From assembly GCA_934444365.1 (NCBI GenBank), contig CAKSCM010000010.1:1-64000 (forward strand): 64,000 nt of DNA, written 5' to 3'. Below are positions 34,402 to 43,489 of this stretch, piece after piece (within the stretch, counting starts at the first letter, position 1; every line of letters begins with the position of its first letter). Source of the stretch: an uncultured Eubacteriales bacterium (GTDB taxonomy: Bacteria; Bacillota; Clostridia; Oscillospirales; Acutalibacteraceae). The notes below the pieces were generated by a model. That model was not told where the DNA came from. It saw only the letters and a list, made by a program, of their open reading frames with translations, and did no database searches. The position numbers were made by a program, and so were the translations under genes.

Positions 34402-37098
34402 TTATCGATCAAGATAAAGGGTAAGTATCTCCTTGGCGCGCATATCAATTTTGACCTTGTCGCGGCCTAAGAATTCGTGCGGAATTTCACTAAGCGCCGT
34501 TTTGAATATTTTACCCTTTGAGGTTACCTCTGCGGTGCTCGCCTTATCACAGTAGTTGACAAGACGAAGTATAAGTCCGCTTTCATCCTCGCTGATCTTA
34601 AATGCGCTTACCGTTATTCCCTCGCCCTTAACGTCAATGGCTTCGGTGTTGCTCTCTATCGAAACCTCGGGATAAACGTCGGGCAGATAGAAGAACTCGC
34701 TTATCTCGGTGTCCTGAACGCAGGGACGTCCACCGGCAAATTTTCTTGTGTCGCAAGCGGTAAATCCGGCCATTAATGGCGCTCTGAACGAAAGGGATTT
34801 GTTTACTATATCGGCCGAAATGAGATCTCCCTCAAAGGGACATATCGCCATTCTCCCTTTTATTGTCCTTAAGCACTGGTTGCCCGGAACGATCCAGCCA
34901 TCGATCGCGCCGTGATTAATTTCTCCCGTTGCACGAACTATTGTAAAGAGCAGGCGGTTGCCGTTTTGATGCTCGTACTCATGCGCTCCGACGGTGAATA
35001 CGGCCATGCCCTTTTTGCCGTCCTGAATGGCCGCAAAGGCGGTATTCGGAGAGGTCTTGGTCTGGGTTGTCGGATAAAAATCCTTTGCCGTATGGCTTAC
35101 GATATTGAAAGGAATATCGGCAAAGCTTTCCTCACGCGAAACGTCGGCATCAAAGGCAAGACGGAGCCGATGGTCCTTTGAAGCGTTGTCGAGGGTATAA
35201 TCAACGCGGGCAAAGGGCTCATCCTTATAAAGCGACAAGCCGAGGGTAAGAGTGGAAACGGCGGTCTCGTCGCTCCTTACACGCTTGTCGGCACAGTAGT
35301 GCTCGGGCAGCTCCATGGTGTACTTTATTTCAAGCCTACTTACAAACTCATTGTTTTCTTTAAGGGTGACTTCCTTTTTAAAGCTGTCGGAATATATGGG
35401 CGAATCTCCGCCGAGCTCAAAGCCGTAGCTTTCTCCGGCGTCGGCCATATCCTCGACCTTTAAGCAGTCCTTTATGACCCGTCCCGACTTAACATCGGTC
35501 AAATCGACCTTACCGTCGGCATCGACCGAAAGGCTGAGTATGCCGTTGGTTATAGCATTGCCGGTTTTTTCGATTATTTCGGTTACCTTGGGAGTCGAAT
35601 CTCCTGCAGTAACGGTAAAGGTTTTGAAAGCAAAGGGCTCTACCCTGCCGGCATCGAGATAAATCTCATACGAGAATACATCTACCTGACCGGGAAGGTT
35701 GATGGGGCTGTAAACGCTCATGCTGCGTTTAATTTTGCTAAGCACCTTGAAGGCGACCTCTTTGCCCTCGTCGTTTACTATCTTGAAGGACTCCATATCG
35801 TCCGACACAAGCATGTTGAGCTTGACCTTTACTCCGCCGCTAAGGGGAACCGAAAGGGTGTTTGCAACCGTTACAAGATAGTCGCGCTGCGATCCCTCGC
35901 GCGTTGCCGCCATATGCTCGGCCGCGTCGTTCATCGCACGGCGAAGCTGCTCGCCGGCAAACTCGAATATCTCCTCATACCGATTCTCCATATGGGCATG
36001 AACCGCGTCGTGGCTGCAGCCGCAAATGGAATCGTGCGGATGATTCCTTAAAAGGTTTTTCCATGTGTAAACAAGTCGGTCATGCGGATAAATGCCTTTC
36101 ATCCCCTGTTTTTCCATCATGGAATAAAGCGGCTCAATACGGTTTTCAAGCAGTATCTGAGCCTCACAGTTTGCAACCTTGAGATAATGCCTCGACGAAA
36201 GGGTTCCCTGCAAAACGGTTATATCCCAGCTTTGCCTTAATTCGCCTTCAACCTCATCGAGCTTAACGTCGTTATCGTCGACATATTTTTTAACTGCATC
36301 GACATAATCGTCAAGATTGTACTGCAAAAAGTACTTGCCCTCGGGCAGCTTTTTCTGTACGGCCTCGGTAACCTGAATGATGTCGGGCTGGGGCTCCAAA
36401 TGGTCAACGCCGTTCATCAGCAAAATGTAGGGGGTGAAGGTGAACTCGTTGTCGTACCAGCTTTCGATCTGGCAAAGATGCTTATAGGCTTTGTCGGGAT
36501 CGGACGAAAAACGCTGGGCGTTGTTATACCAGTGGCGCATATGAATAGCGAGCACACGGCTGCCGTCGGCGCCCTTCCATATAAATTCGGTCGGGGTCTG
36601 GTGATGCACCGGCTCCCCCTTTTCGTTTACGTCATAACGGGCAAATCCGCGGCCGAAAATAAAGTTGTCAATGCCGAATCCGTGCATTATCTGGGGCAGC
36701 TGGTCCATGTTGCCGAACTGATCGGCGGCATATCCGGCCTTTGAGCTTCCGCCGAATTCGCGGCAGAGCTTTTGTCCCTCCAAAAGATTACGCACGGTGG
36801 CCTCTCCGCTCGTAAGGTAAAAATCGTTCTGCAAATACCACGGTCCGATTATTATGCGTCGGTCGGCAATATGCTTTTTAAGTATCGCCTTTTTCTCCGG
36901 ACGTACCGCAAGATAATCCTCGAGCACTACCGTCTGTGCATCAAGATGGAATATATAATCGGGATTCTCGTCAAGGATTATAAGCAATCTGTCCATTAAG
37001 TCGGTCAGCCTGTGACGGAAATTTTCAAGCGGCATATACCACTCTCTGTCCCAATGCGTATGAGAAATAACGCAAAAAACCTTGTTGTGTTTATCCAT
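34402..37098 (-). CDS. GH38-family alpha-mannosidase, cytoplasmic
   Basis: 898 residues from ATG 37098, no signal peptide. The catalytic domain starts at once with SHTHWDREWY (zinc ligands H13 and D17) and includes GYAADQFGNMDQLPQI with the likely nucleophile D126, FIFGRGFARYD, and SICGCSHDAVHAHMENRY near 365, which holds another zinc histidine. The C-terminal ~450 residues are the beta-rich domains of the family. It belongs to the bacterial intracellular GH38 type that trims alpha-mannosides with retention of configuration. With GH92 and a beta-helix protein it points to use of mannose-rich glycans; no sugar transporter is encoded here. Confidence 0.95.
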   Translation of the reverse strand: MDKHNKVFCVISHTHWDREWYMPLENFRHRLTDLMDRLLIILDENPDYIFHLDAQTVVLEDYLAVRPEKKAILKKHIADRRIIIGPWYLQNDFYLTSGEATVRNLLEGQKLCREFGGSSKAGYAADQFGNMDQLPQIMHGFGIDNFIFGRGFARYDVNEKGEPVHHQTPTEFIWKGADGSRVLAIHMRHWYNNAQRFSSDPDKAYKHLCQIESWYDNEFTFTPYILLMNGVDHLEPQPDIIQVTEAVQKKLPEGKYFLQYNLDDYVDAVKKYVDDNDVKLDEVEGELRQSWDITVLQGTLSSRHYLKVANCEAQILLENRIEPLYSMMEKQGMKGIYPHDRLVYTWKNLLRNHPHDSICGCSHDAVHAHMENRYEEIFEFAGEQLRRAMNDAAEHMAATREGSQRDYLVTVANTLSVPLSGGVKVKLNMLVSDDMESFKIVNDEGKEVAFKVLSKIKRSMSVYSPINLPGQVDVFSYEIYLDAGRVEPFAFKTFTVTAGDSTPKVTEIIEKTGNAITNGILSLSVDADGKVDLTDVKSGRVIKDCLKVEDMADAGESYGFELGGDSPIYSDSFKKEVTLKENNEFVSRLEIKYTMELPEHYCADKRVRSDETAVSTLTLGLSLYKDEPFARVDYTLDNASKDHRLRLAFDADVSREESFADIPFNIVSHTAKDFYPTTQTKTSPNTAFAAIQDGKKGMAVFTVGAHEYEHQNGNRLLFTIVRATGEINHGAIDGWIVPGNQCLRTIKGRMAICPFEGDLISADIVNKSLSFRAPLMAGFTACDTRKFAGGRPCVQDTEISEFFYLPDVYPEVSIESNTEAIDVKGEGITVSAFKISEDESGLILRLVNYCDKASTAEVTSKGKIFKTALSEIPHEFLGRDKVKIDMRAKEILTLYLDR

Positions 37099-37125
37099 TT
37101 TTATTTCCTCCGTATCACCTTTTTA

Positions 37126-38532
37126 TTAAAATTCATCAACGTTTCTGCAAATGAAACGATCTGTTTTTCCTTCGCAATCAAAGACCTTATCAAGACCCTC
37201 GGTATAAATTCCGTCGGCCAAAAGGGTGCCTATATGCCCCTCCTCGCCAAGGGTTAAAAGCTTTCCGCCCTTTGTATCCTCGCCGCCGTCGTTTATTACC
37301 GTAACGTCCGAAAGACGAAGATGATCGACCGTACAATCAACATGGATATACTGAGCGTTTGCACTCGCTTTATCGGTCTTTACGACATTGAGCCCGTCGA
37401 TCTCGATCTGGCGAATATCATTATAAACGTCGGCCGTTCCTTTTTCAAGTTCGGCATAAAACGGTTTTCCAATATACATCAGCGCACGGTCGTCGTTCGG
37501 TTCAAAATGGGTGATGTTCCGAAGACTCAGACAGTCGACCATTCCGCCGATTTTAAACAGGAACTGATCGCAGTAATCGTACGCCTTATCGGTCGAGCGA
37601 ATATCGATCGTATCGAAGGTTATGTGACCGAAATGGCCCGGTTTTTCACCCGGAAACCACGGATTGACATAAAAACCGAAGGACCGGTAGGTTCCGGTGA
37701 CATTCTTTATTATAACACGGTCGAGGGTCGCGTCCTTGCGCGAAAGCAGACGTATTCCCTGGTCGGCGTTATTAAGTATAACCCCGTCGATGAGCACGTC
37801 GGTTATGTCCGATTTGCAGTCATGCTCGCCGGGAGCAAGCGCTATAAAATCGTCCCCGACATCGCCGGAAATATTCTTAAGGGTTATAAAACGGCTCGGT
37901 CCCCAGAAATGCAGTCCGTCCTGATTCTGTGCATACATTTTGTTAGGCAGATCGATGAGAATATTCTGCATATCAACATGCTCGCAATTGGCAAAAAGAC
38001 CGGCGAAGGTCCGCTGGTCGCGTATTGTAACGTCCCTTACCGTAAGCCATGTTACGCCGTAGAATCTTAGTCCTACCGTCCATATACTTATACTCTCGCC
38101 GACGTTCTCGGTGACGTTTTCCTCGCCCGGTATGGTAAAATCCTCGCCCTCAAGCGGAGTGTACATGCCGTCATGCCTCTGATTAAGGCAGTTTTGGTTA
38201 TAAACACCGCCGATGAGTGTTATGTCATGGTCGATACGTTTTGTGTAGCTTAAATGATAGTTTTTGATGACCGCGCAGTCCGACCCGTCGGCAAGATAAA
38301 AACCGCAGGTTTTGTTCATGCACTCGATGGTCGTATTGGAATGAACACGCAAACCGCGAACAAGCGCCGCACCGTCCATTATAAGGCGGATCGAGCCCTT
38401 TTCGGGCGCGGTATCGAGAAATTTTTGCAGTATTTCGGTGTCGTCGGTGCCGCCGCCCAAAGTCACATCGCTGTCAAGATGAGCTCCGAGCTCACTTGCA
38501 AGCACAATCGTTTTTTTATATGGGTCTGTCAT
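37126..38532 (-). CDS. Parallel beta-helix protein, GH28-like
   Basis: 468 residues from ATG 38532; the upstream part of the frame lacks a ribosome site while AGGGGG lies about 12 bases before this ATG. A pectate-lyase-like N-terminus (GGTDDTEILQKFLDTAPEKGSI) leads into a right-handed beta-helix. NQDGLHFWGP and GDVGDDFIALAPGE lie where polygalacturonases (GH28) have NTDG and GDDCIAI, but the later HG and RIK motifs are not evident. It may therefore be an active but divergent glycosidase or epimerase-like enzyme. No signal peptide. It is the first gene of the operon with GH38 and GH92, 27 bases before GH38. Confidence 0.8.
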   Translation of the reverse strand: MTDPYKKTIVLASELGAHLDSDVTLGGGTDDTEILQKFLDTAPEKGSIRLIMDGAALVRGLRVHSNTTIECMNKTCGFYLADGSDCAVIKNYHLSYTKRIDHDITLIGGVYNQNCLNQRHDGMYTPLEGEDFTIPGEENVTENVGESISIWTVGLRFYGVTWLTVRDVTIRDQRTFAGLFANCEHVDMQNILIDLPNKMYAQNQDGLHFWGPSRFITLKNISGDVGDDFIALAPGEHDCKSDITDVLIDGVILNNADQGIRLLSRKDATLDRVIIKNVTGTYRSFGFYVNPWFPGEKPGHFGHITFDTIDIRSTDKAYDYCDQFLFKIGGMVDCLSLRNITHFEPNDDRALMYIGKPFYAELEKGTADVYNDIRQIEIDGLNVVKTDKASANAQYIHVDCTVDHLRLSDVTVINDGGEDTKGGKLLTLGEEGHIGTLLADGIYTEGLDKVFDCEGKTDRFICRNVDEF

Positions 38533-38577
38533 TCGTTTTCTGCCCCCCCTTTGTGCAGTTACGTTAAATACGAAAAA

Positions 38578-38617
38578 CACAGCGCACCGTATACATGCAA
38601 TAAATCATAAGCGCTGT
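38578..38617. repeat. 7-bp inverted repeat in the leader of the mannosidase operon
   Basis: ACAGCGC (38578-38584) and GCGCTGT (38611-38617) flank 26 bases. It lies within the first ~45 bases of the predicted minus-strand transcript. In RNA the hairpin would be followed by GTTTTTCG, so it could be an attenuator as well as an operator. Confidence 0.4.
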
Positions 38618-38627
38618 ATTTTTGACC

Positions 38628-38656
38628 ATCTTAACATACGCTACAAGCAGTGTCAA
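38628..38656 (-). promoter_or_regulatory. Promoter of the beta-helix-GH38-GH92 operon
   Basis: Minus strand TTGACA (38656-38651), 17-base spacer, TAAGAT (38633-38628), giving a leader of about 90 bases. It is divergent from, and only 46 bases away from, the tRNA-Gly promoter. Confidence 0.75.
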
Positions 38657-38702
38657 CAATATTCGGTGCGAAAAAAATATTATTTTTTACATAGGTTTAC
38701 TC

Positions 38703-38731
38703 TTGACAAAACAATAGATATATTATATAAT
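38703..38731 (+). promoter_or_regulatory. Promoter of the single tRNA-Gly
   Basis: TTGACA (38703-38708), 17-base spacer, TATAAT (38726-38731), a perfect consensus promoter 12 bases before the tRNA. Confidence 0.85.
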
Positions 38732-38743
38732 TCTCAGGCAGTC

Positions 38744-38819
38744 GCGGATTTAGCTCATCTGGTAGAGCGCCACCTTGCCAAGGTGGAGGTAGCGAGTTCG
38801 AGCCTCGTAATCCGCTCCA
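38744..38819 (+). tRNA. tRNA-Gly (anticodon GCC), second copy
   Basis: 76 bases with encoded CCA, identical to 12714-12789. The acceptor stem is GCGGATT/AATCCGC and the anticodon loop TTGCCAA. It has its own promoter and terminator. Confidence 0.97.
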
Positions 38820-38832
38820 TATTAAATACGGT

Positions 38833-38866
38833 AAAGCATCGGTATATTCCGGTGCTTTATTTTTTT
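38833..38866 (+). terminator. Terminator of tRNA-Gly
   Basis: AAAGCATCGG (38833-38842) pairs with CCGGTGCTTT (38849-38858) with one T-G pair, followed by ATTTTTTT. I see no feature in the remaining stretch to 39140. Confidence 0.85.
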
Positions 38867-39140
38867 GCAGATGTACTACTGCTTTATAAAAACAAACACT
38901 GTATCCCGTTTGCAAAATCAGATCAGCGAATATTTTTCGCCAATGCCGATAAAGCTGAAAATCCCACCATGCAAAAAGCATTAAATCAGGCGGCCGCAAA
39001 GGCGGACTCTGATAATGTAAGCCGCCCCCTAAGCTCCCGGCCTTTATCATTATCCGGCTTTTACATAAAAAACAACCGCCGGCAAGCTATGTTGTAAACG
39101 GCCTGATACCGCTTTAACTCCCCGGCAGTTGATACACTGA

Positions 39141-40331
39141 CTATTTAATTTTAAGCTCGATTTTTTTGCGGTCTATCAGCTCGGCGTATTTGTCGTAAAC
39201 TATGGGCATAAGCTCGCTCCAAGGCACGGGAATGGTCTTTCGTGCAGCCTCGCCCACGCGCGCGAGCATTTCCTCATCGGCAAAAATGCGCTCTATTTCG
39301 GCGAGCATCGATTTCTCGTCCTCGGCCGCCGTAAATCCGCTTATGTCCTTTTCCACCGTTTCGGCGGCATTTGAACCGGCAACCAACAGCGAAGGCACGC
39401 CCATGGCCGCCGCCTCGCGAACAACAAGAGGAGCGTTATCGTAAACCGACGGAAAGAAAAACAAATCGGCACAGGCAAAAACACCCGACAACAGCCGCCT
39501 ATCGGTTATACGGCCCGGAAAGCTCACCTGTCCCGGTGCAAAATTAAGCTTGTCCGCATAATCCTTTATCTGGTTTTCATTATAACCGTTACCGACTATG
39601 ATAAGACGGTATTCGTCCCCCTTGTTGCACAGCAGTCTAAAGGTATCAAGCACCAACTTAAGGTTTTTGTGCCATATCTGATGTCCGACAAATAAAATGA
39701 CCTTTTTATCGGTGGGAACGGCATATTTTTCGGCCGCCTCTTTTTTAAGCTCTTCGATATTCTCGGGAACCTTAAAATTCGTACCGTTGTTTATAACGAA
39801 TATATCCCCCTCATAGCCGTAGCTGTGAAGGGTTTCGGCCGTTCCGTGGCTTACCGCCCATACCGAATCGACGCTTGAGAAAAATTTTACAATCTTTTTG
39901 GTGACAAGATTGGCTATGGTTTTGCTTTTGGTTATACGAAGACAATCGTCATAATACTTTGAATGGAAGGTAGCGACAACGGGAATGCCTATCTCCTTTG
40001 CAAGAGAGCAAGCAAAGGTTCCGACAGTAAAGGGACTGTGGGCATGAAAAATGTCAAGTTTTTTTGAAACAAGCTCCTTTTTCAGCTTACGGTCGACAAG
40101 AGGGGTCGGGTACGAATACTCCCAAAACGGGATCTTAACCGCGTCCGATCTTAAAACGTCGTACGGCAGGACCGAATCGTCATACTCCTCGGCCGCCTTT
40201 GGCGCGACAACACAGGAATATGAGGTTGCGTTCATCTCGGCCGCATAATTGTTTACCGTCTGCACCACCCCGTCGACTATCGGAAAATATGTATCTATAA
40301 ACTGTGCCGAACGGATATTTTTACTCTCCAT
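39141..40331 (-). CDS. GT4-family glycosyltransferase, probably diacylglycerol glycosyltransferase
   Basis: 396 residues from ATG 40331. It is a GT-B fold enzyme with the N-terminal DTYFPIVDGVVQTVNNYA and FHAHSPFTVG, then VISNG-like VINNGTNF, ILFVGHQIWHKNLKLVLD, and the nucleotide-sugar motif FFFPSVYDNAPLVVREAAAMGVPSLLV. The combination DGVVQT plus HAHSPF is typical of enzymes that add sugars to diacylglycerol or phosphatidylinositol in Gram-positive membranes. It overlaps the upstream membrane-protein gene by 11 bases, as glycolipid synthases and their flippase-like partners often do. Donor and acceptor cannot be read from sequence. Confidence 0.88.
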   Translation of the reverse strand: MESKNIRSAQFIDTYFPIVDGVVQTVNNYAAEMNATSYSCVVAPKAAEEYDDSVLPYDVLRSDAVKIPFWEYSYPTPLVDRKLKKELVSKKLDIFHAHSPFTVGTFACSLAKEIGIPVVATFHSKYYDDCLRITKSKTIANLVTKKIVKFFSSVDSVWAVSHGTAETLHSYGYEGDIFVINNGTNFKVPENIEELKKEAAEKYAVPTDKKVILFVGHQIWHKNLKLVLDTFRLLCNKGDEYRLIIVGNGYNENQIKDYADKLNFAPGQVSFPGRITDRRLLSGVFACADLFFFPSVYDNAPLVVREAAAMGVPSLLVAGSNAAETVEKDISGFTAAEDEKSMLAEIERIFADEEMLARVGEAARKTIPVPWSELMPIVYDKYAELIDRKKIELKIK

Positions 40332-41454
40332 CTTTTATACCCTCCGCCTTTTTAATCCGCCTGCCTATAAAAGCGTTGTAGGTGTATATAAGTAGCCCTA
40401 TAACAAGGAACGAATAGTAGCAAACCAGACGCCACACAAGCATTGCCCAGAATATTCCGCTCGTCCCGATTGACGAAAACATCCCGTAAAATGCACCCTC
40501 GGCCGCACCGGAATTTCCCGGAGTGGGAATATAGGTGGTTGCGGAATATATGAACACACACACCGAAAGGGCGTTTATGTAGGAAATAGAACCGCCGAAT
40601 GTCCGTATTACAAAAAACGGAATGCTGCAAAGCGCAATATGATAAATAACCGACAGGCCGAGCAGCTTTACAAGAAGCAGCCTGTCACGGGTGATGGCGG
40701 CTATGCTGCTGCTGTATTCGCCGAGTGAACGCATTATCTTTCGTCCTGTTATAAACGGCTTTTTTATAAAATGAAGCCTTGCGCCAACCCTAACAAAAAA
40801 CATTATAAAGCGGCTGATCGCCTTCGGAAAAAGTGCAAAAAGTACAATCATCACCGGCATTATAAGATAAAACAGTATACCGACATAGGCCGATATTTTA
40901 AAAGCACTCGGCGGCACGGCGGCGTTGTTGAAAATAAAGACCGCAGCCGCAAGGAATATAAAACCGAACTGCATCGTAAGAAATCCCGAAAGAGGTATGG
41001 CGGCGCTTGCTCCCGACGAGTATCCGTTAGAATGCATATACCATATCTGAAAGGGCTGACCCCCCGCCCCCGTCGGAGTTATGGAATCATAGTATTTCCC
41101 GAGAGCCGATACCTGAAACGCATGGCGGAGCGAAACCTTCTCACCGAGAGAGCGCATCATAAGCAGGTATTTTACCGTCTCGACCCCTAAAACCACTCCG
41201 AGGCATAAAAACGCGCATATAAGGCAGATTATATTGATTATCCCGAAATCTATTCCGACCTTCCCGGCAGGGCGTTCCTTTGTAAACTCAACAATGGCGG
41301 TGTAACCGACCACTATTACATTCATTATTACAAAAGCTATAGTAAGTATTATTTTCTTTTTGCTTTTTTTCTTTTTTTCGGGTAAAACTGATTTTTCCTT
41401 CACCGCCGACGTTTCACACGCCGCGGAATTTCCCGAAGGATTGTTCAAATTCAT
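40321..41454 (-). CDS. Flippase-like membrane protein, lysylphosphatidylglycerol-synthase transmembrane family
   Basis: 377 residues from ATG 41454. After a polar, Lys-rich N-terminus (PEKKKKSKKK) come about seven to eight membrane segments. LGKYYDSITPTGAGGQPFQIWYM and the late YIPTPGNSGAAEGAFYGMF are the conserved blocks of the MprF flippase domain (UPF0104). No synthase domain follows, so it probably moves a lipid across the membrane rather than lysinylating it. It is coupled by an 11-base overlap to the GT4 gene, whose lipid product it may translocate. Promoter and leader hairpin lie upstream. Confidence 0.9.
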   Translation of the reverse strand: MNLNNPSGNSAACETSAVKEKSVLPEKKKKSKKKIILTIAFVIMNVIVVGYTAIVEFTKERPAGKVGIDFGIINIICLICAFLCLGVVLGVETVKYLLMMRSLGEKVSLRHAFQVSALGKYYDSITPTGAGGQPFQIWYMHSNGYSSGASAAIPLSGFLTMQFGFIFLAAAVFIFNNAAVPPSAFKISAYVGILFYLIMPVMIVLFALFPKAISRFIMFFVRVGARLHFIKKPFITGRKIMRSLGEYSSSIAAITRDRLLLVKLLGLSVIYHIALCSIPFFVIRTFGGSISYINALSVCVFIYSATTYIPTPGNSGAAEGAFYGMFSSIGTSGIFWAMLVWRLVCYYSFLVIGLLIYTYNAFIGRRIKKAEGIKDGE

Positions 41455-41553
41455 CAGCTCCTTTTACTTAAATCCGGCCTTATCGCCGGCGCCGCATACG
41501 GCATTCAGCTATATGTTTTATAAAGATTTAAAATCGTTAATTCCGTTCAAAAC

Positions 41554-41592
41554 TGCACATATCGCCTTTTTAACTGAAAAATGATATGTGCA
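41554..41592. repeat. 10-bp hairpin at the 5' end of the flippase-GT4 transcript
   Basis: TGCACATATC (41554-41563) pairs perfectly with GATATGTGCA (41583-41592) around 19 bases. The minus-strand promoter at 41602-41630 would start transcription within a few bases of the first arm, so the mRNA would begin with this hairpin. Confidence 0.5.
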
Positions 41593-41601
41593 TGCTTTTA
41601 C

Positions 41602-41630
41602 ATTATACAATAAGTATTCCGTTTTTTCAA
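41602..41630 (-). promoter_or_regulatory. Promoter of the flippase-GT4 operon
   Basis: Minus strand TTGAAA (41630-41625), 17-base spacer, TATAAT (41607-41602), about 150 bases before the start codon. Confidence 0.72.
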
Positions 41631-41644
41631 TACAAATCACAGAA

Positions 41645-41704
41645 TTCGGCACCATTTAAAGTTACGGAGTGTTTTTTCACCCGTACCGTTAAAGCAGTGC
41701 CGAA
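41645..41704 (-). terminator. Long imperfect hairpin after rnhB
   Basis: TTCGGCAC (41645-41652) pairs with GTGCCGAA (41697-41704). An inner stem (TACGG/CCGTA with GTG/CAC) closes a T-rich loop, with mismatches between. It lies 39 bases after the rnhB stop but lacks a proper T run, so its strength as a terminator is doubtful. Confidence 0.5.
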
Positions 41705-41742
41705 AGCGGCTTAGTATAATTTCATTTTTTATCAAAACAAAT

Positions 41743-42348
41743 TCAGCCGAGTATTTTCTTTAAAAATGTACGGCGATGCTCCTCGCACGGCCCGTATTTT
41801 AGTAAAAGCTCGCGGTGAAGAGCCGTCGGGTAGCCCTTATGTCTGGCAAATTCATATTCGGGATATTTTTCGTCAAGTGTGATCATAAACCGGTCGCGCG
41901 AGACCTTTGCGAGCACCGACGCGGCCGCAATGCTTGCCGACTTGGCGTCGCCCCCTATTATCGCCTCGGCATTGCAAAAAAGGCCGTCCGGAACACGGTT
42001 GCCGTCAATAAGGGCAAAGTCCGGTCTGACACGTGTTAAACCCTGTGCTGCCCTTTTCATTGCGAGCATAGAGGCATTGAGAATATTAAGCTCGTCGATC
42101 TCGTCATGCGAAGCCGAGGCAACACTCCAGTCGAGAGCACATTCTTTTATTACATCAAAAAGCCGTTCGCGCTTTTTTTCGCTCAGCTTTTTTGAATCGT
42201 CAAGCCCATCGATAACCGATCCTTCCGGAAGAACAACGGCCGCCGCAAAAACCGGTCCCGCAAGCGGCCCGCGGCCTGCCTCATCTATACCGCAAACCGA
42301 CCTGCAGCCGTTTTGCAGTGCGTTAAGTTCGTAATCGTATCCTACCAA
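41743..42348 (-). CDS. rnhB: Ribonuclease HII
   Basis: 201 residues from TTG 42348, with GAGGG 7 bases upstream; no ATG fits. The catalytic residues are D and E in GIDEAGRGPLAGPV (~19-32), the Asp in ALIDGN (~113), and the late Asp in KVSRDRFM. The GRG motif for ribonucleotide recognition is intact. The enzyme cuts at ribonucleotides in DNA. It follows rbgA as in other Firmicutes, but with a 265-base gap and a terminator, so it may have its own promoter. Confidence 0.95.
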   Translation of the reverse strand: MVGYDYELNALQNGCRSVCGIDEAGRGPLAGPVFAAAVVLPEGSVIDGLDDSKKLSEKKRERLFDVIKECALDWSVASASHDEIDELNILNASMLAMKRAAQGLTRVRPDFALIDGNRVPDGLFCNAEAIIGGDAKSASIAAASVLAKVSRDRFMITLDEKYPEYEFARHKGYPTALHRELLLKYGPCEEHRRTFLKKILG

Positions 42349-42404
42349 AACAGCACCCTCGCTTCCGGTTTATCGGTGCGCCGATTTTTAATCCGCACCC
42401 TAAA

Positions 42405-42433
42405 ACGCAAAAATCCCCGGCTCCACGCCGGAA
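42405..42433 (-). terminator. Terminator between rbgA and rnhB
   Basis: Minus strand TTCCGGC pairs with GCCGGGG around GTGGA, followed by ATTTTTGCG. It would reduce read-through into rnhB. The rest of the gap has a further short repeat (GGTGCG/CGCACC, 42375-42399). Confidence 0.68.
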
Positions 42434-42613
42434 TGTTCCCTTTTGTCAACATAAAGCCATAAACCGTCGCCGTCTTTTTAAAAAAACAAGCCGCACGGCG
42501 CCTAACCGGCACCGTTTAAGGGAAAAGGCAAAAGCCACGCCTAAAGACGGCAAAAATCAGCCGATTTTATACTATACATACAATGCAATGGCGATATTTT
42601 TTACACTGCAAAA

Positions 42614-43489
42614 CTACGCCTCAAACTCATCCGGCAACTCTAAGGTGATATTTCCTATCTTCCCGGCTCTGAATTCGTCGATTACCACATTCGCCGCACG
42701 CTCAATATCGGCAACGCCGCCGGACATAAGCATCGAGCGTTTTTTTGCTATAAGCTCGAGTATTTCCAAGGAAGAAAGGCCTTCGCTTTCCTGCCCTAAT
42801 TTATACCGCTCGTTTACAAGGGAACCGTATCTTTCGTTTAATTTTTCGATAAGCCTTGCGGCCAAATGCACGCTGTCGGTTATATCATCCTTAACGGCAC
42901 CTGTAAAGGCAAGCTTTTCGCCCACCGTCATGTCGTCGAATTTCGGCCAGAGCACACCGGCCGTATCGAGCAATTCGACACCGCCGCCGATACTTACCCA
43001 CTGCTCTCCCCTTGTGACGCCCGGGCGATCTCCCACCTTGGTCTTGGCCGAACGGGCCATGCGATTTATAAAGGAGGATTTTCCGCAATTGGGCACTCCC
43101 ACAACCATTACGCGCAACATCTTCCCCGGCATTCCCCGACGGCGGTTGCGCTCAATTTTCTCGCTTAAAATTTCCTTTACGGCCGGCACAAAACCGCCAA
43201 GCCCCTTACCGGAACGGCAATCGACCGTAAGCACCTTTTTTCCGCCGCTCCTAAAAAAATCCGACCAGATTTTATTGGCCGCCGGATCGGAAATATCCGA
43301 CTTATTCATAAGGATCAGTCCGGGCTTATTAACAACAATGCCTGCCAGGTCCGGATTCCGGCTGCTGGCAGGTATTCTCGCATCAATTATCTCGGCGACG
43401 GCATCAACCGCTTTAAGCTGTTCGGTTATGCGCCGGCGGGTCTTGGTCATATGCCCCGGAAACCACTGTATACTTTGCGGTTCACTCAT
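42614..43489 (-). CDS. rbgA: Ribosome-biogenesis GTPase RbgA (YlqF)
   Basis: 291 residues from ATG 43489. It is a circularly permuted GTPase: G4 NKSD (~62-65) comes before G1 GVPNCGKSS (~130-138), G2 in PGVTRG and G3 DTAG (~176-179). WFPGHMTKTRR at the N-terminus is the family signature. The C-terminal helical domain (about 200-290) binds 23S rRNA. It acts in late 50S maturation. The start overlaps the end of lepB by 8 bases, so they are translationally coupled, in the conserved order rplS-lepB-rbgA-rnhB. Confidence 0.96.
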   Translation of the reverse strand: MSEPQSIQWFPGHMTKTRRRITEQLKAVDAVAEIIDARIPASSRNPDLAGIVVNKPGLILMNKSDISDPAANKIWSDFFRSGGKKVLTVDCRSGKGLGGFVPAVKEILSEKIERNRRRGMPGKMLRVMVVGVPNCGKSSFINRMARSAKTKVGDRPGVTRGEQWVSIGGGVELLDTAGVLWPKFDDMTVGEKLAFTGAVKDDITDSVHLAARLIEKLNERYGSLVNERYKLGQESEGLSSLEILELIAKKRSMLMSGGVADIERAANVVIDEFRAGKIGNITLELPDEFEA

